A DNA stretch of 64,000 nt from Paracraurococcus lichenis (GCF_030657435.1 NZ_JAUTWS010000008.1:160619-224618); one strand, 5' to 3'. Counted from the stretch's first letter, positions 35,720 to 44,183 are shown. Program-made: numbers and translations. Notes: a model not told the origin generated them from the sequence alone.

Positions 35720-38383
35720 ATGACGCAAGCCGTCCGGACCACCTGTCCCTATTGCGGCGTCGGCTGCGGGGTTCTGGCGCAGCCGGATGGCAGGCTGGTC
35801 GGCGACCCCGCGCATCCCGCCAACAAGGGAAGGCTCTGCGTGAAGGGCGCCGCGCTGGGCGAGACGCTGGAGGATGCCGGCCGTCTCCTCCACCCCATGG
35901 TCGATGGCGCGCGGGCTTCCTGGGACGCCGCGCTCGACCGCATCGCCGGGCGCTTCGCCGAGACCATCGCGCAGCACGGGCCTGACGCGGTCGCCTTCTA
36001 CGTCTCCGGCCAGTGCCTGACCGAGGACTACTACGTCGCCAACAAGCTGATGAAGGGCTTCATCGGCAGCGGCAACATCGACACCAACTCCCGCCTCTGC
36101 ATGGCCTCCTCGGTCGCTGGCCATACCCGCGCCTTCGGCGCCGATGTGGTGCCGGGGGTATACGAGGACCTGGAGGAGGCCGACCTCGTCGTCCTCGTCG
36201 GCAGCAACCTCGCCTGGTGCCATCCGGTGCTGCACGGCCGCCTGCAGGCGGCGCGCGCGGCGCGCGGCACGAAGCTGGTCGTCATCGACCCGCGCGGTAC
36301 GGCAACGTCGTCCGGCGCCGACCTGCACCTCGCCCTCTCGCCCGGCTCGGACGTCGCGCTCTTCGCCGGGCTGCTCGCGCATTGCGCCGGCATCGGCCGG
36401 CTGGACCGCGACTGGATCGCCGCGCATGGCTCGGGCTTCGAGGCTGCGCTCGCCGCGGCGCGGCAGGTGGCGCCGACGCTCGAGCGCGTCGCGGCGCTGA
36501 CCGGCCTCGACCCCGAGGCCATCGCGCGCTTCTACGCGATGTTCGCCACGACGGAGCGGACCGTCACCGTCTACAGCCAGGGCGTGAACCAGTCCGCGGC
36601 AGGGACGGACAAGGTCAACGCCATCCTCAACTGCCACCTGGCGACAGGCCGCATCGGCCGCCCCGGCATGGGCCCCTTCAGCATCACCGGCCAGCCCAAT
36701 GCCATGGGCGGGCGGGAGGTCGGCGGCCTCGCCAACCAGCTTGCCGCCCATATGCGCTTCGACATGCCAGGCGCGCCCGACCGCGTGCGGCGCTTCTGGC
36801 GGGCGCCGAACCTGGCGGAGAGGCCCGGCCTCAAGGCTGTCGATCTCTTCGACGCCGTCCTGGACGGACGCGTCAAGGCGCTCTGGGTCATGGCGACCAA
36901 CCCGGCGGACAGCCTGCCGCGTGCCGGCCGGGTGCGGGAGGCGCTGGCAGCCTGCGACTTCCTCGTCGTCTCCGATTGCTGGGAGACCGACACCACCCGC
37001 TACGCCGACGTCGTCCTGCCCGCCGCCGGCTGGGGCGAGAAGAGCGGCACCGTCACCAACTCCGAGCGCCGCATCAGCCGCCAGCGCCCCTTCCGCGCCG
37101 CGCCGGGCGAGGCGAAGCCCGACTGGTGGGCGCTGGCGGAGGTGGGCCGCCGCATGGGCTGGGCAGAGGCCTTCGCCTGGGAGAGCCCGGCCGCGGTCTT
37201 CCGCGAGCACGCCGCGCTCTCGGCCTTCGAAAACGGCGGCACGCGGGCCTTCGATATCGGCGCCATGGCAACCCTGAGCGACGAGGGCTACGACGCCCTC
37301 GCCCCCTTCCGCTGGCCGCTCCGCGCCGGCGCGACCGAGGAAGGCGACCGTCTCTTCGCCGAGGGCGGCTTCCCGACGCCGGATGGCCGCGCCCGCTTCG
37401 TCGCCACGCCCTTCCGCGGCCTCGCCGCCGCACCGGGCGGCGGCTTCCCGCTGCTGCTGAACACCGGCCGGCTGCGCGACCAGTGGCACACCATGACGCG
37501 CACCGGCCAGGTGCCGCGCCTCTCGGACCACGCGCCCACCCCGGCCGCGGCCTTCGCCCCCGCCGATGCGGCGGCGCTGGGCGCGGTGGAGGGTGGCCTG
37601 GTCCGCCTCGCCACCCCGCATGGCGAGGCTGTGCTGCGCGTCGCCCTCGATCCCGGCCAGCGCCCGGGCGAGGTCTTCGTGCCCATGCACTGGACGGATG
37701 CCTTCACCTCCTCCGGCCCGGTGGACCTGCTGGTCGGCGCGGCGACCGATCCCGTCTCCGGCCAGCCGGAGTTGAAGGCGACGCCGCTGCGCGCCGAGGC
37801 GCTGCCGGTCCGCTGGCGCGGCCTGCTGCTGCACCGCGACGCGGTGCGGCCGGAGGCGCCGGGCCTGCACTGGTCCCGCGTCCCCGTCGCCCGCGGCCAT
37901 GTGCTGGAACTGACCGGCGCGGCGCCGCTGCCGGCCGAGATCGCGCCGCTGGTCGAGTCGCTGCTCGCCGCCCCCGCGGGCGCCGAACTGCTGCACATCG
38001 CCGACCCGGCCCGCGGCGCCTGGCGCTTCGCGGCGCTGGTCGAGGGAAGGGTGGAGGCCTGCCTCTTCCTGGTGCGGGAGGGCAGCCGCGCGGGGCTGCC
38101 TGCCGGCGCGGCGCTGGCGGCGCTGCTGGACGGGACGGTGACGGAGGCGGCGCGCCCCGGCCTGCTCGCCGGCCGCGCCCTCGCCGCGAAGCCGGCCGAG
38201 CGGAATGTCTGCGCCTGCTTCGGCGTCGGCGTCGACACGTTGCGGACCTGCATCCTCGACCGCCGCCTGACCACGGTGGCCGAGGTCGGCGCGGCGCTGA
38301 GCGCCGGGACCAATTGCGGCTCCTGCGTGCCGGAGATCCGCGCGCTGCTGCACGACCTGCAGGCCGAGGAGGCAGCGGCCTGA
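35720..38383 (+). CDS. nasA: Assimilatory nitrate reductase catalytic subunit NasA
   Basis: An 887-residue molybdenum bis-MGD enzyme reducing nitrate to nitrite in the cytoplasm. The N-terminal [4Fe-4S] ligands are Cys9, Cys12, Cys16 and Cys40 (CPYCGVGC and GRLCVKG). The molybdopterin domains follow (DTNSRLCMASS carries the active-site region) and a dinucleotide-binding domain lies at about 560-690. A C-terminal BFD-like domain with CACFG (about 830) and CGSC (about 866) adds a [2Fe-2S] cluster, a fusion seen in Klebsiella-type NasA. No signal peptide. The ATG at 35720 follows a GGGGCGG stretch. No separate NasC electron-transfer gene is visible. Confidence 0.93.
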   Translation: MTQAVRTTCPYCGVGCGVLAQPDGRLVGDPAHPANKGRLCVKGAALGETLEDAGRLLHPMVDGARASWDAALDRIAGRFAETIAQHGPDAVAFYVSGQCLTEDYYVANKLMKGFIGSGNIDTNSRLCMASSVAGHTRAFGADVVPGVYEDLEEADLVVLVGSNLAWCHPVLHGRLQAARAARGTKLVVIDPRGTATSSGADLHLALSPGSDVALFAGLLAHCAGIGRLDRDWIAAHGSGFEAALAAARQVAPTLERVAALTGLDPEAIARFYAMFATTERTVTVYSQGVNQSAAGTDKVNAILNCHLATGRIGRPGMGPFSITGQPNAMGGREVGGLANQLAAHMRFDMPGAPDRVRRFWRAPNLAERPGLKAVDLFDAVLDGRVKALWVMATNPADSLPRAGRVREALAACDFLVVSDCWETDTTRYADVVLPAAGWGEKSGTVTNSERRISRQRPFRAAPGEAKPDWWALAEVGRRMGWAEAFAWESPAAVFREHAALSAFENGGTRAFDIGAMATLSDEGYDALAPFRWPLRAGATEEGDRLFAEGGFPTPDGRARFVATPFRGLAAAPGGGFPLLLNTGRLRDQWHTMTRTGQVPRLSDHAPTPAAAFAPADAAALGAVEGGLVRLATPHGEAVLRVALDPGQRPGEVFVPMHWTDAFTSSGPVDLLVGAATDPVSGQPELKATPLRAEALPVRWRGLLLHRDAVRPEAPGLHWSRVPVARGHVLELTGAAPLPAEIAPLVESLLAAPAGAELLHIADPARGAWRFAALVEGRVEACLFLVREGSRAGLPAGAALAALLDGTVTEAARPGLLAGRALAAKPAERNVCACFGVGVDTLRTCILDRRLTTVAEVGAALSAGTNCGSCVPEIRALLHDLQAEEAAA

Positions 38384-38443
38384 GCCGTCCGACCGGCCGC
38401 TGCCGCAGGCAGCGGGCGTGAATTGGCCGGCAGGAGACATGTC

Positions 38444-39520
38444 ATGCGCACCTACACCCTCTCCCTCGACCTCGCCGGCGTGCCGGTGCTGCTCGCCGGC
38501 GGCGACCTCGCCACCGCCGAGGCGCTGCTCGCGGCCGGCGCCGCGCTGCGCGTGGTGACGCCGGAACCGGGGACCGGCCTCGTCGCCCTCGCGGCGGCAG
38601 GCCGCCTCGCCCTGCATCGCCGCGAGGTCGAGGCCGCCGATCTCGACGGCGTCCGGCTCTGCGTCACCACGCTGGAAGGTGCCGCGGGCGATGCCGTCGC
38701 CGCGCTCGCCCGCCGGGCCGGCGTGCTGGTCAATGCCGTCGCGGCGCCCGCTCCCGCCGCGCGCGGCCGTGCCAGCCTGGTCGGCGCCGGCCCGGGCGAC
38801 CCGGAGTTGCTGACGGTCAAGGCCGTGCGCGCCCTGCAAGCCGCCGATGTCGTGCTCTACGACAAGCTCATCGACCCGCGCGTGCTCGACCTCGCCCCCG
38901 CCCGCGCGCGGCGGATCGATGTCGGCAAGCGCTGCGGCCGCCACGCCATGAGCCAGGCGGCGATCAACCGCCTGCTGGTGCAGCAGGTGCGGACCGGCGC
39001 GCATGTCGTGCGCCTCAAGGGCGGCGACCCCTTCGTCTTCGGCCGGGGCGGGGAGGAGTTGCAGGCGCTGCAGGAGGCGGGCGCCGAGGTCGAGGTGGTG
39101 CCCGGCATCACCGCGGCGCTCGCCACCGCCGCGCGGCTGCGCATGCCGCTGACGCATCGCGGTACCTCCCGCAGCCTGCACCTCATCACCGCGCATGGCC
39201 GCGAGGAGGAGGGCATGCCGCAGCACGACTGGCGGGCGCTGGTCGCGGCCGGCGGCACGCTCGCGGTCTATATGGGGGCGCGCACCCTGCCAAAGGTGGC
39301 GCAGGCGCTGCTCGCCGCCGGCATGCCGCCCGCGACGCCGGCCATCGCGGTGGAGAACGCGACACTCCCCGGCGAGCGCCGCATCCGCCGGACCCTCGCC
39401 GATATCGCCGGGGCGGTGGCGGAGGCCGCGGTGGAGGGACCGACGCTCACCCTGATCGGCGAGGTCGTCGCCATGGCCGAGGTCGAGGGGGCGCCGTGTC
39501 CGGCGCGCCATGCCGCCTGA
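38444..39520 (+). CDS. cobA: Siroheme synthase: uroporphyrinogen-III C-methyltransferase with short precorrin-2 dehydrogenase domain
   Basis: A 358-residue protein. Residues 1-105 form a Rossmann-like precorrin-2 dehydrogenase (Met8/CysG N-terminal) domain with a degenerate glycine motif, LLAGGDLATAEALLAAGA. The middle dimerisation/chelatase segment of full CysG (about 457 residues) is absent. Residues about 108-355 are the SAM-dependent methyltransferase with VGAGPGDPELLT, YDKLID, VRLKGGDPFVFGRGGEE and PGITAALA. It makes precorrin-2 for siroheme used by NirB and CysI. The start at 38444 has AGGAG eight bases upstream. Whether it can finish siroheme alone is doubtful. The 3' end overlaps the kinase gene by 11 bases. 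Confidence 0.88.
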   Translation: MRTYTLSLDLAGVPVLLAGGDLATAEALLAAGAALRVVTPEPGTGLVALAAAGRLALHRREVEAADLDGVRLCVTTLEGAAGDAVAALARRAGVLVNAVAAPAPAARGRASLVGAGPGDPELLTVKAVRALQAADVVLYDKLIDPRVLDLAPARARRIDVGKRCGRHAMSQAAINRLLVQQVRTGAHVVRLKGGDPFVFGRGGEELQALQEAGAEVEVVPGITAALATAARLRMPLTHRGTSRSLHLITAHGREEEGMPQHDWRALVAAGGTLAVYMGARTLPKVAQALLAAGMPPATPAIAVENATLPGERRIRRTLADIAGAVAEAAVEGPTLTLIGEVVAMAEVEGAPCPARHAA

Positions 39521-41219
39521 GACGGGAACGCCGGCGCGCGGCCGGCTGGAACTGCGCGTCGGCCTCTGCTCGGACCGCGGCCCGCGCCCGGCGAACGAGG
39601 ACTATGCCGCGGCCTGGGTGGGCGAGCCTGGCCGGCGGGAGGCGATCGCGGCGCTCGCCGATGGCGTCGGCGGCGCCAAGGGCGGCCGCGTGGCGGCGGA
39701 GCTTGCCGTCCGCGGCCTGATCGACGGGCTGCTTGGCCAGAGCCAGGCGCTCGGCATCCAGAGGACCGCCGGCCGCGCCATCGAGGCGCTGAACGGCTGG
39801 ATCCATGCCAAGGGCCAGGCCGATCCGGATCTCGCCGGGATGGCCTGCACCCTGACGGCGGTGGTGCTGCGCGGGCGGCGGATGCATGTGCTGCATGTCG
39901 GCGATTCCCGGCTCTACCGGTTCCGCGACGGCGCCCTGGCGCGGCTGACCGAGGACCATGCGCAGCGCGGCGCCAATGTCCTGACCCGCGCCCTCGGCGC
40001 GGCGGAGAGCGTGCGCGTCGACTATGCCGAGGAGGCGGCGCGGCCGCATGACCGGCTGCTGCTCTGCAGCGACGGCGTCCATGGCGGCCTCGCCGATGCC
40101 GCCATCGCCGCCGAGCTTGCCCGCCGCGGCGCGCCGGAGGACACCGCGCGCCGGCTGGTCGGAGCGGCGCTGGCCGCCGGCGCCGCCGACAATGCGACCG
40201 CCCTGGTGCTGGACCTGCTGGACCTGCCGCCGCCCGTGCAGGCCGACCTGGAGGCGGCGATCGATGCCCGTCCCATCCTGCCGCCGCCGCGGCGCGGCAC
40301 GGTCGTGGACGGCTATGCGCTGGAGGAGATGATCGCCGACAGCCGCACCAGCCGGGTCTTCCGCGGCCTGGACACACTCTCGCCCGGGACGCGGGCGGTG
40401 GTGCTGAAATTCCCCAAGCCCGGCACGGCGGCCGAGGCCAGCTTCCGCCAGGCCTATCTGCGGGAGGGCTGGATCGCCGCCCGCATCCGCAGTCCTTATC
40501 TGGGCGAGGTGCTGGAGCCGCCGCCCGAGCGCGCCTCCTGCCTCTATGCCGTCATGCCCTGGTACGGCGCGGAGACGCTGGAGCGCCGCATCCTGCGCGG
40601 CCCGCCGATGGCGCTGGAGGCGGGCCTGGGGATCGCCACCCGCCTCTGCCGCGCGGTCGCCGCGCTGCACCGCGCCGGCGTCATCCACCGCGACATCAAG
40701 CCGGACAACGTCATCCTCGAGCCGGGCGGCGGGCTGCGGCTGATCGACCTCGGCGTCGCGCGGCTGCCGCATATGGACGACTTCGCCGCCGAGGACATCC
40801 CGGGCACGCCGAGCTACATGGCCCCGGAACTGCTGGCCGGCAGCGCGGAGGGCGACGAGCGCACCGACCTCTATGCCCTCGGCGTCACGCTGTGGCGCAT
40901 GTTCGCCGGCGCCTTTCCCCATGGCGAGGTCGAGGCCTTCTCCCGGCCCCGCTTCGGCGCCCCGGCTTCATTGCTCGCCCGCCGGCCGGACCTGCCGGCC
41001 TGGTTGGACCAGGCGCTGAGCCGCGCCGTCGCGGTAGCGCCGGAGGAGCGCTTCGGCGATGCGGTCGAACTGCTCTTCACGCTGGAACGCGGGATGGCGG
41101 GCGGCGCACCGGCCCGGCCCCGCCCGCGGTCGCTGCACGACCGCGACCCGCTGCTGTTCTGGCGCGTGGTCTCGGCCGGGCTGGCCCTGCTGCTGCTGCT
41201 GAGCTGGGCGATGAGGTGA
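39510..41219 (+). CDS. Bifunctional PP2C phosphatase / Ser-Thr protein kinase with C-terminal anchor
   Basis: A 569-residue fusion. Residues 15-240 are a PP2C phosphatase with RPANEDY, ADGVGG (51-55), LLLCSDGVHGGL and DNATALVL metal-site motifs. Residues 265-540 are a Hanks-type kinase: a degenerate P-loop, Lys in VVLKFPKPG (about 300), HRDIKPDNV (about 392), DLG instead of DFG, and PGTPSYMAPE. A single C-terminal helix (VVSAGLALLLLLSWAM) anchors it to the inner membrane with both domains in the cytoplasm. It starts inside the siroheme synthase gene, so it is part of the nitrate operon; a predicted Ser/Thr kinase gene also adjoins nirB in Pseudomonas aeruginosa. Its target is unknown. Confidence 0.9.
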   Translation: MPPETGTPARGRLELRVGLCSDRGPRPANEDYAAAWVGEPGRREAIAALADGVGGAKGGRVAAELAVRGLIDGLLGQSQALGIQRTAGRAIEALNGWIHAKGQADPDLAGMACTLTAVVLRGRRMHVLHVGDSRLYRFRDGALARLTEDHAQRGANVLTRALGAAESVRVDYAEEAARPHDRLLLCSDGVHGGLADAAIAAELARRGAPEDTARRLVGAALAAGAADNATALVLDLLDLPPPVQADLEAAIDARPILPPPRRGTVVDGYALEEMIADSRTSRVFRGLDTLSPGTRAVVLKFPKPGTAAEASFRQAYLREGWIAARIRSPYLGEVLEPPPERASCLYAVMPWYGAETLERRILRGPPMALEAGLGIATRLCRAVAALHRAGVIHRDIKPDNVILEPGGGLRLIDLGVARLPHMDDFAAEDIPGTPSYMAPELLAGSAEGDERTDLYALGVTLWRMFAGAFPHGEVEAFSRPRFGAPASLLARRPDLPAWLDQALSRAVAVAPEERFGDAVELLFTLERGMAGGAPARPRPRSLHDRDPLLFWRVVSAGLALLLLLSWAMR

Positions 41220-41229
41220 AAACAGGATC

Positions 41230-41369
41230 GGGGAGAAGGTATTCTCCCCTTGGACGCCTTCGGCGTCCAAGCCCTCTTCCATTTCTGTGAGTCGGCACTC
41301 GCTTCGCGACGGCACTCGACTCAGAGAGAGGAAGGGTGGGGTTCGGGGAGGGAATACGTTTCCCTCCCC
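41230..41369. repeat. Dispersed repeat family B, copy 1: cluster of hairpins between convergent genes
   Basis: Four perfect inverted repeats lie in a row: GGGGAGAA/TTCTCCCC (41230-41249, 4-nt loop), TTGGACGCC/GGCGTCCAA (41250-41270, 3-nt loop), TGAGTCG/CGACTCA (41288-41323) and GGGGAGGGAA/TTCCCTCCCC (41345-41369, 5-nt loop). The first and last, and the GGAAGGGTGGGGTTCGGGG between them, recur at 53400-53520. Both copies separate convergent genes, so a bidirectional terminator is likely. Confidence 0.7.
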
Positions 41370-41378
41370 GACCTTGCC

Positions 41379-41684
41379 TCAGCTCAGATGCGCCGCGAGG
41401 TGCTTGTTCATCTCGAACATCGTCACCTTGTCCTTGCCGAAGACCTTCTTCAGCTTCTCGTCGGCCAGGATCTCCCGCTTGTCCTTGGGGTTCTGCAGGT
41501 TCTCGGCCTTGATGTAGCTCCAGACCTTGCTCACCACCTCGGCGCGCGGCAGCGGCCCCTCGCCGACCACCGCCGCAAGCTCGGGGGAGGGCTTCAGCGG
41601 CTGCTGCAGCGCGTTGGGCTTGTCCTTCTTCTCTCCGGCCGCCTTGGGCTTCTTCGCGGCTGCCTCACCGGTCTTGCTGGCCAT
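41379..41684 (-). CDS. SWIB/MDM2 domain protein
   Basis: A 101-residue protein with a Lys/Ala-rich N-terminus (residues 1-28) and a SWIB domain (about 30-100; LPRAEVVSKVWSYIKAENLQ and MFEMNKHLAAHL). SWIB domains occur in eukaryotic chromatin remodellers, and in bacteria in Chlamydia (fused to topoisomerase) and as small stand-alone proteins. Bacterial function is not established; DNA topology or condensation is a guess supported by the basic tail. The ATG starts MASKTGEAAAKK. Convergent with the kinase gene, divergent from the crotonase gene. Confidence 0.88.
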   Translation of the reverse strand: MASKTGEAAAKKPKAAGEKKDKPNALQQPLKPSPELAAVVGEGPLPRAEVVSKVWSYIKAENLQNPKDKREILADEKLKKVFGKDKVTMFEMNKHLAAHLS

Positions 41685-41781
41685 CGGTCCTCCAGGCGTC
41701 CTGATATCTCATGGCAGGGGGCCGATTCGCCCCCGCGATGGGGGCACGAACGTTTGCAGGCGCCCGCCGGTTCGGCAAAAG

Positions 41782-41812
41782 GTGATCCGAGCGATCACGC
41801 CGGTGTTACCGG
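41782..41812. promoter_or_regulatory. Two adjacent inverted repeats, candidate operator
   Basis: GTGATC-N5-GATCAC (41782-41798) is followed by CCGGT-N3-ACCGG (41800-41812) in the 199-bp divergent gap between the SWIB and crotonase genes. The first resembles sites of GntR- or TetR-type regulators. No regulator gene is adjacent, so the assignment is tentative. Confidence 0.35.
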
Positions 41813-41883
41813 ATTTAGGGCTTCCGCCCTCGCTTGACCACCCCCTGCCCCCACCGCAGCATCCTTTGGCAGGGGGAACCGAT

Positions 41884-42681
41884 ATGGCGGTACTCGAAAC
41901 CGAGGTTCATGGCCAGGTGCTGGTGCTGCGGCTGAACCGGCCGGAGCGGCTGAACGCCCTGAACCATGAATTGCGCACCGAAATGGCCCGCTGCTGGACC
42001 GCCTTCCGGCACGACCCGGCGCTCGAGGTCGCCATCCTCACCGGCACGGGCCGCGCCTTCTGCGCCGGGGAGGACATGAAGGAATCCCTCGCCGAGCGGA
42101 ACCCGGGCGGCCGCGCCGCAGCCATGGAGGACCCCTTCAACGCCGGCATGCTGGAGAAGCCGGTGATCGCCGCGGTGAACGGCTTCGCCATGGGCGGCGG
42201 CTTCATGCTGGTGGAGCGCACCGACCTTCGCGTCGCCGCGACGGGCGCGGTCTTCGAGGTCTCGGAGGCCAAGCGCTGGTTGCTCGGCGGCTGGAACCAT
42301 GGGTTGCTGGCCAACATGCCCTATCCCGTCGCCATGGAGATGGCGCTCGGCTACCGCTTCACGGCGGAGCGCTTCCACCAGCTCGGCTTCCTCAACCGGC
42401 TGGTGGCGCCTGAGGCGCTGCTGGCGACGGCGCTGGAGATGGCCGCGCATCTGCTGAGCCTGCCGCCGGCGGCGCGGGTGAATACGGTGCACATGATGCG
42501 CCGGATGCGGCCGGTGCCGACCGCCGCGCAGCAACGCCTGGCGACGAGGCTGCACGCGCATGGTGCGACGAGCGACCTGCTGGAGAGCCGCGCCGCCTTC
42601 GCGGAGAAGCGCGCGCCGCAGTTCAAGGGCTGGGACGACCCGGCGGACCGCTTCCGGCTGCCGGAGATCGAGCAGGAGTAG
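41884..42681 (+). CDS. Enoyl-CoA hydratase/isomerase family protein
   Basis: A 265-residue crotonase-fold protein. The oxyanion-hole motifs GTGRAFCAGEDMKE (about residues 56-69) and NGFAMGGGFMLVERTD (about 99-114) are well formed. In the second half the position normally holding catalytic Glu reads EVSEAKRWLLGGWNH, so hydratase versus isomerase or hydrolase activity cannot be decided. AGGGGG precedes the ATG at 41884; the frame stays open upstream without coding character. Monocistronic; likely in acyl-CoA or aromatic acid catabolism. Confidence 0.85.
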   Translation: MAVLETEVHGQVLVLRLNRPERLNALNHELRTEMARCWTAFRHDPALEVAILTGTGRAFCAGEDMKESLAERNPGGRAAAMEDPFNAGMLEKPVIAAVNGFAMGGGFMLVERTDLRVAATGAVFEVSEAKRWLLGGWNHGLLANMPYPVAMEMALGYRFTAERFHQLGFLNRLVAPEALLATALEMAAHLLSLPPAARVNTVHMMRRMRPVPTAAQQRLATRLHAHGATSDLLESRAAFAEKRAPQFKGWDDPADRFRLPEIEQE

Positions 42682-42899
42682 CGCTCCGTCGCGGCGGCCG
42701 CTGCGCCGGGCGAGGACGCGGCAAGGGTCCTGCGCATGGCGGCAGCCGGTGTTGCATCCCGGCAGCGGCCATCGAATACTGACCGCGCGCAAGGCGCCTG
42801 CATCGCCACGGATCGGTCGCCGCCGGCCGCGCGCGGCAGGGCATCGGCCCGACCACTGGCCCGCGAGAGGCCCGTGACTCAATCCGTGGAGGAGGATCC

Positions 42900-43649
42900 A
42901 TGTCGTTCTACAAAGGCATGACCTGTGAGAACGTGACCATCCAGGGCCACGAAGGCACCCCGATCACCGCCTATGCCGCCAAGCCCTCCGGCCCCGGGCC
43001 CTTTCCCGGCGTGGTGCTGATCCACCACCTGCCGGGCTGGAGCGAGTTCTACATCGAGACGACGCGCCGCTTCGCGCATCACGGCTACATCGCCATCTGC
43101 GCCAACCTCTACCAGCGGGCGGGCGAGGGGAATCCCGACGACGTCGCCGCCAAGGTGCGCGCGGAGGGCGGCATCCCCGACGCGCAGATGGTCGGCGATA
43201 CCGAGGCGGCCGTGCGCTGGATGCGCTCGCAGCCCGAGCACAATGGCAAGATCGGCCTCTTCGGCTCCTGCTCCGGCGGCCGGCACGCCTTCATCTATGC
43301 CTGCCAGAGGAAGGACGTCGATGCCTGCGTCGACCTCTGGGGCGGCCGGGTGGTGATGGGCGCCGAGGAGCTGAACGCGAAGACGCCCGTCGCGCCGATC
43401 GAGATGACGAAGGACCTGTCCTGCCCGCTGCTCGGCCTCTTCGGCAATGACGACCGCGCGCCGAGCCCCGAGCAGGTGGACCAGCACGAGGCCGCGCTGA
43501 AGACGCACGGCAAGGATTACGAATTCCATCGCTACGACGGCGCCGGCCACGGCTTCTTCTACTGGCACCGGCCGCTCTACCGGCCGGAGCAGGCGATGGA
43601 TGGCTGGGGCAAGGTCTTCGCCTTTTTCGGCAAGCACCTCGCGGCCTGA
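42900..43649 (+). CDS. Dienelactone hydrolase family protein
   Basis: A 249-residue alpha/beta hydrolase with a cysteine nucleophile: Cys124 in FGSCSGGRHA, as in dienelactone hydrolases. The acid is Asp in FGNDDRAPS and the base His in GAGHGFFYWHRP. A long insert after VVLIHHLPGW is normal for the family. GGAGGAGG lies directly upstream of the ATG. It may act on lactones or other esters; no chlorocatechol genes are near. The stop codon lies inside the left arm of a 15-bp inverted repeat. Confidence 0.87.
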   Translation: MSFYKGMTCENVTIQGHEGTPITAYAAKPSGPGPFPGVVLIHHLPGWSEFYIETTRRFAHHGYIAICANLYQRAGEGNPDDVAAKVRAEGGIPDAQMVGDTEAAVRWMRSQPEHNGKIGLFGSCSGGRHAFIYACQRKDVDACVDLWGGRVVMGAEELNAKTPVAPIEMTKDLSCPLLGLFGNDDRAPSPEQVDQHEAALKTHGKDYEFHRYDGAGHGFFYWHRPLYRPEQAMDGWGKVFAFFGKHLAA

Positions 43650-43715
43650 GCAGGCTTTCGCGGATTGGGCCGCACTTCGTGCGGCGCAAACCCCTCGGAT
43701 GAAAGCCTGCTCAGG
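43645..43715. repeat. Family C repeat, copy 2, with 15-bp perfect inverted arms
   Basis: CCTGAGCAGGCTTTC (43645-43659) is exactly complementary to GAAAGCCTGCTCAGG (43701-43715), with an inner GCCGCAC-TTC-GTGCGGC hairpin (43669-43685). The left arm includes the dienelactone hydrolase stop. A further GTTTGC/GCAAAC hairpin follows at 43720-43734. It aligns with 25417-25475. Confidence 0.65.
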
Positions 43716-43764
43716 ATCTGTTTGCGGCGCAAACGCCGAAGGGTTTGCTTAGGGAAACTCCGCC

Positions 43765-44070
43765 ATGTGCACATCCATCATCGAGATCGCGCGGGCCGAG
43801 GGCATGGCGAAGCGCGGCGAGACGTGGTTCCCGCTGACCCAAGCCGTGGTCGCCTATGACCATGCGCGGCATGCGCCGCTCGGCGACGTCATTACGCTCG
43901 ACTTCATCAATACCCGCCTCGATCCCGGCGCGCGTGCCGGGGTGGAACTGACCCTGGAGACGGCGAAGGAGTTGCGCGCGGCGCTCGACCGGGCGATCGC
44001 GGCGGCCGAGTTCGATGAGGCCGAGGTACGGGGCAAGGGCGCCGCGCCGGGGCTCGGCCGCGCCGCCTGA
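43765..44070 (+). CDS. Conserved small protein, DUF6295-like
   Basis: A 101-residue protein. The pattern MCTSIIEIARAEG, then WFPLTQAVVAYDHARHAPLG and VITLDFINTRLDPGARAGVE, resembles the small DUF6295 family as I remember it. A predicted mixed beta structure is followed by a helix (LETAKELRAALDRAIAAAEF). No signal peptide, membrane segment or catalytic motif. The ATG follows AGGGAAACTCCGCC. Function unknown. It stands alone between the repeat and the efflux genes. Confidence 0.72.
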   Translation: MCTSIIEIARAEGMAKRGETWFPLTQAVVAYDHARHAPLGDVITLDFINTRLDPGARAGVELTLETAKELRAALDRAIAAAEFDEAEVRGKGAAPGLGRAA

Positions 44071-44183
44071 TGCGCGCGGGGCGCTGCGGCCGCCCGATGT
44101 CCGTTGCGCAGAAGTAATCCGCGGGGCGAGGTCTCCACGAACCGCGCCCGGCATCCCGCGTTGCACCGCGGGACCTCCGCACA

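Noticed and set aside
35642..39511. A 1289-codon open frame antisense to nasA and the siroheme synthase gene
   Set aside because: It spans two well-supported genes and the gap between them. Its composition follows the codon bias of the sense genes, and it has no ribosome site or domain.
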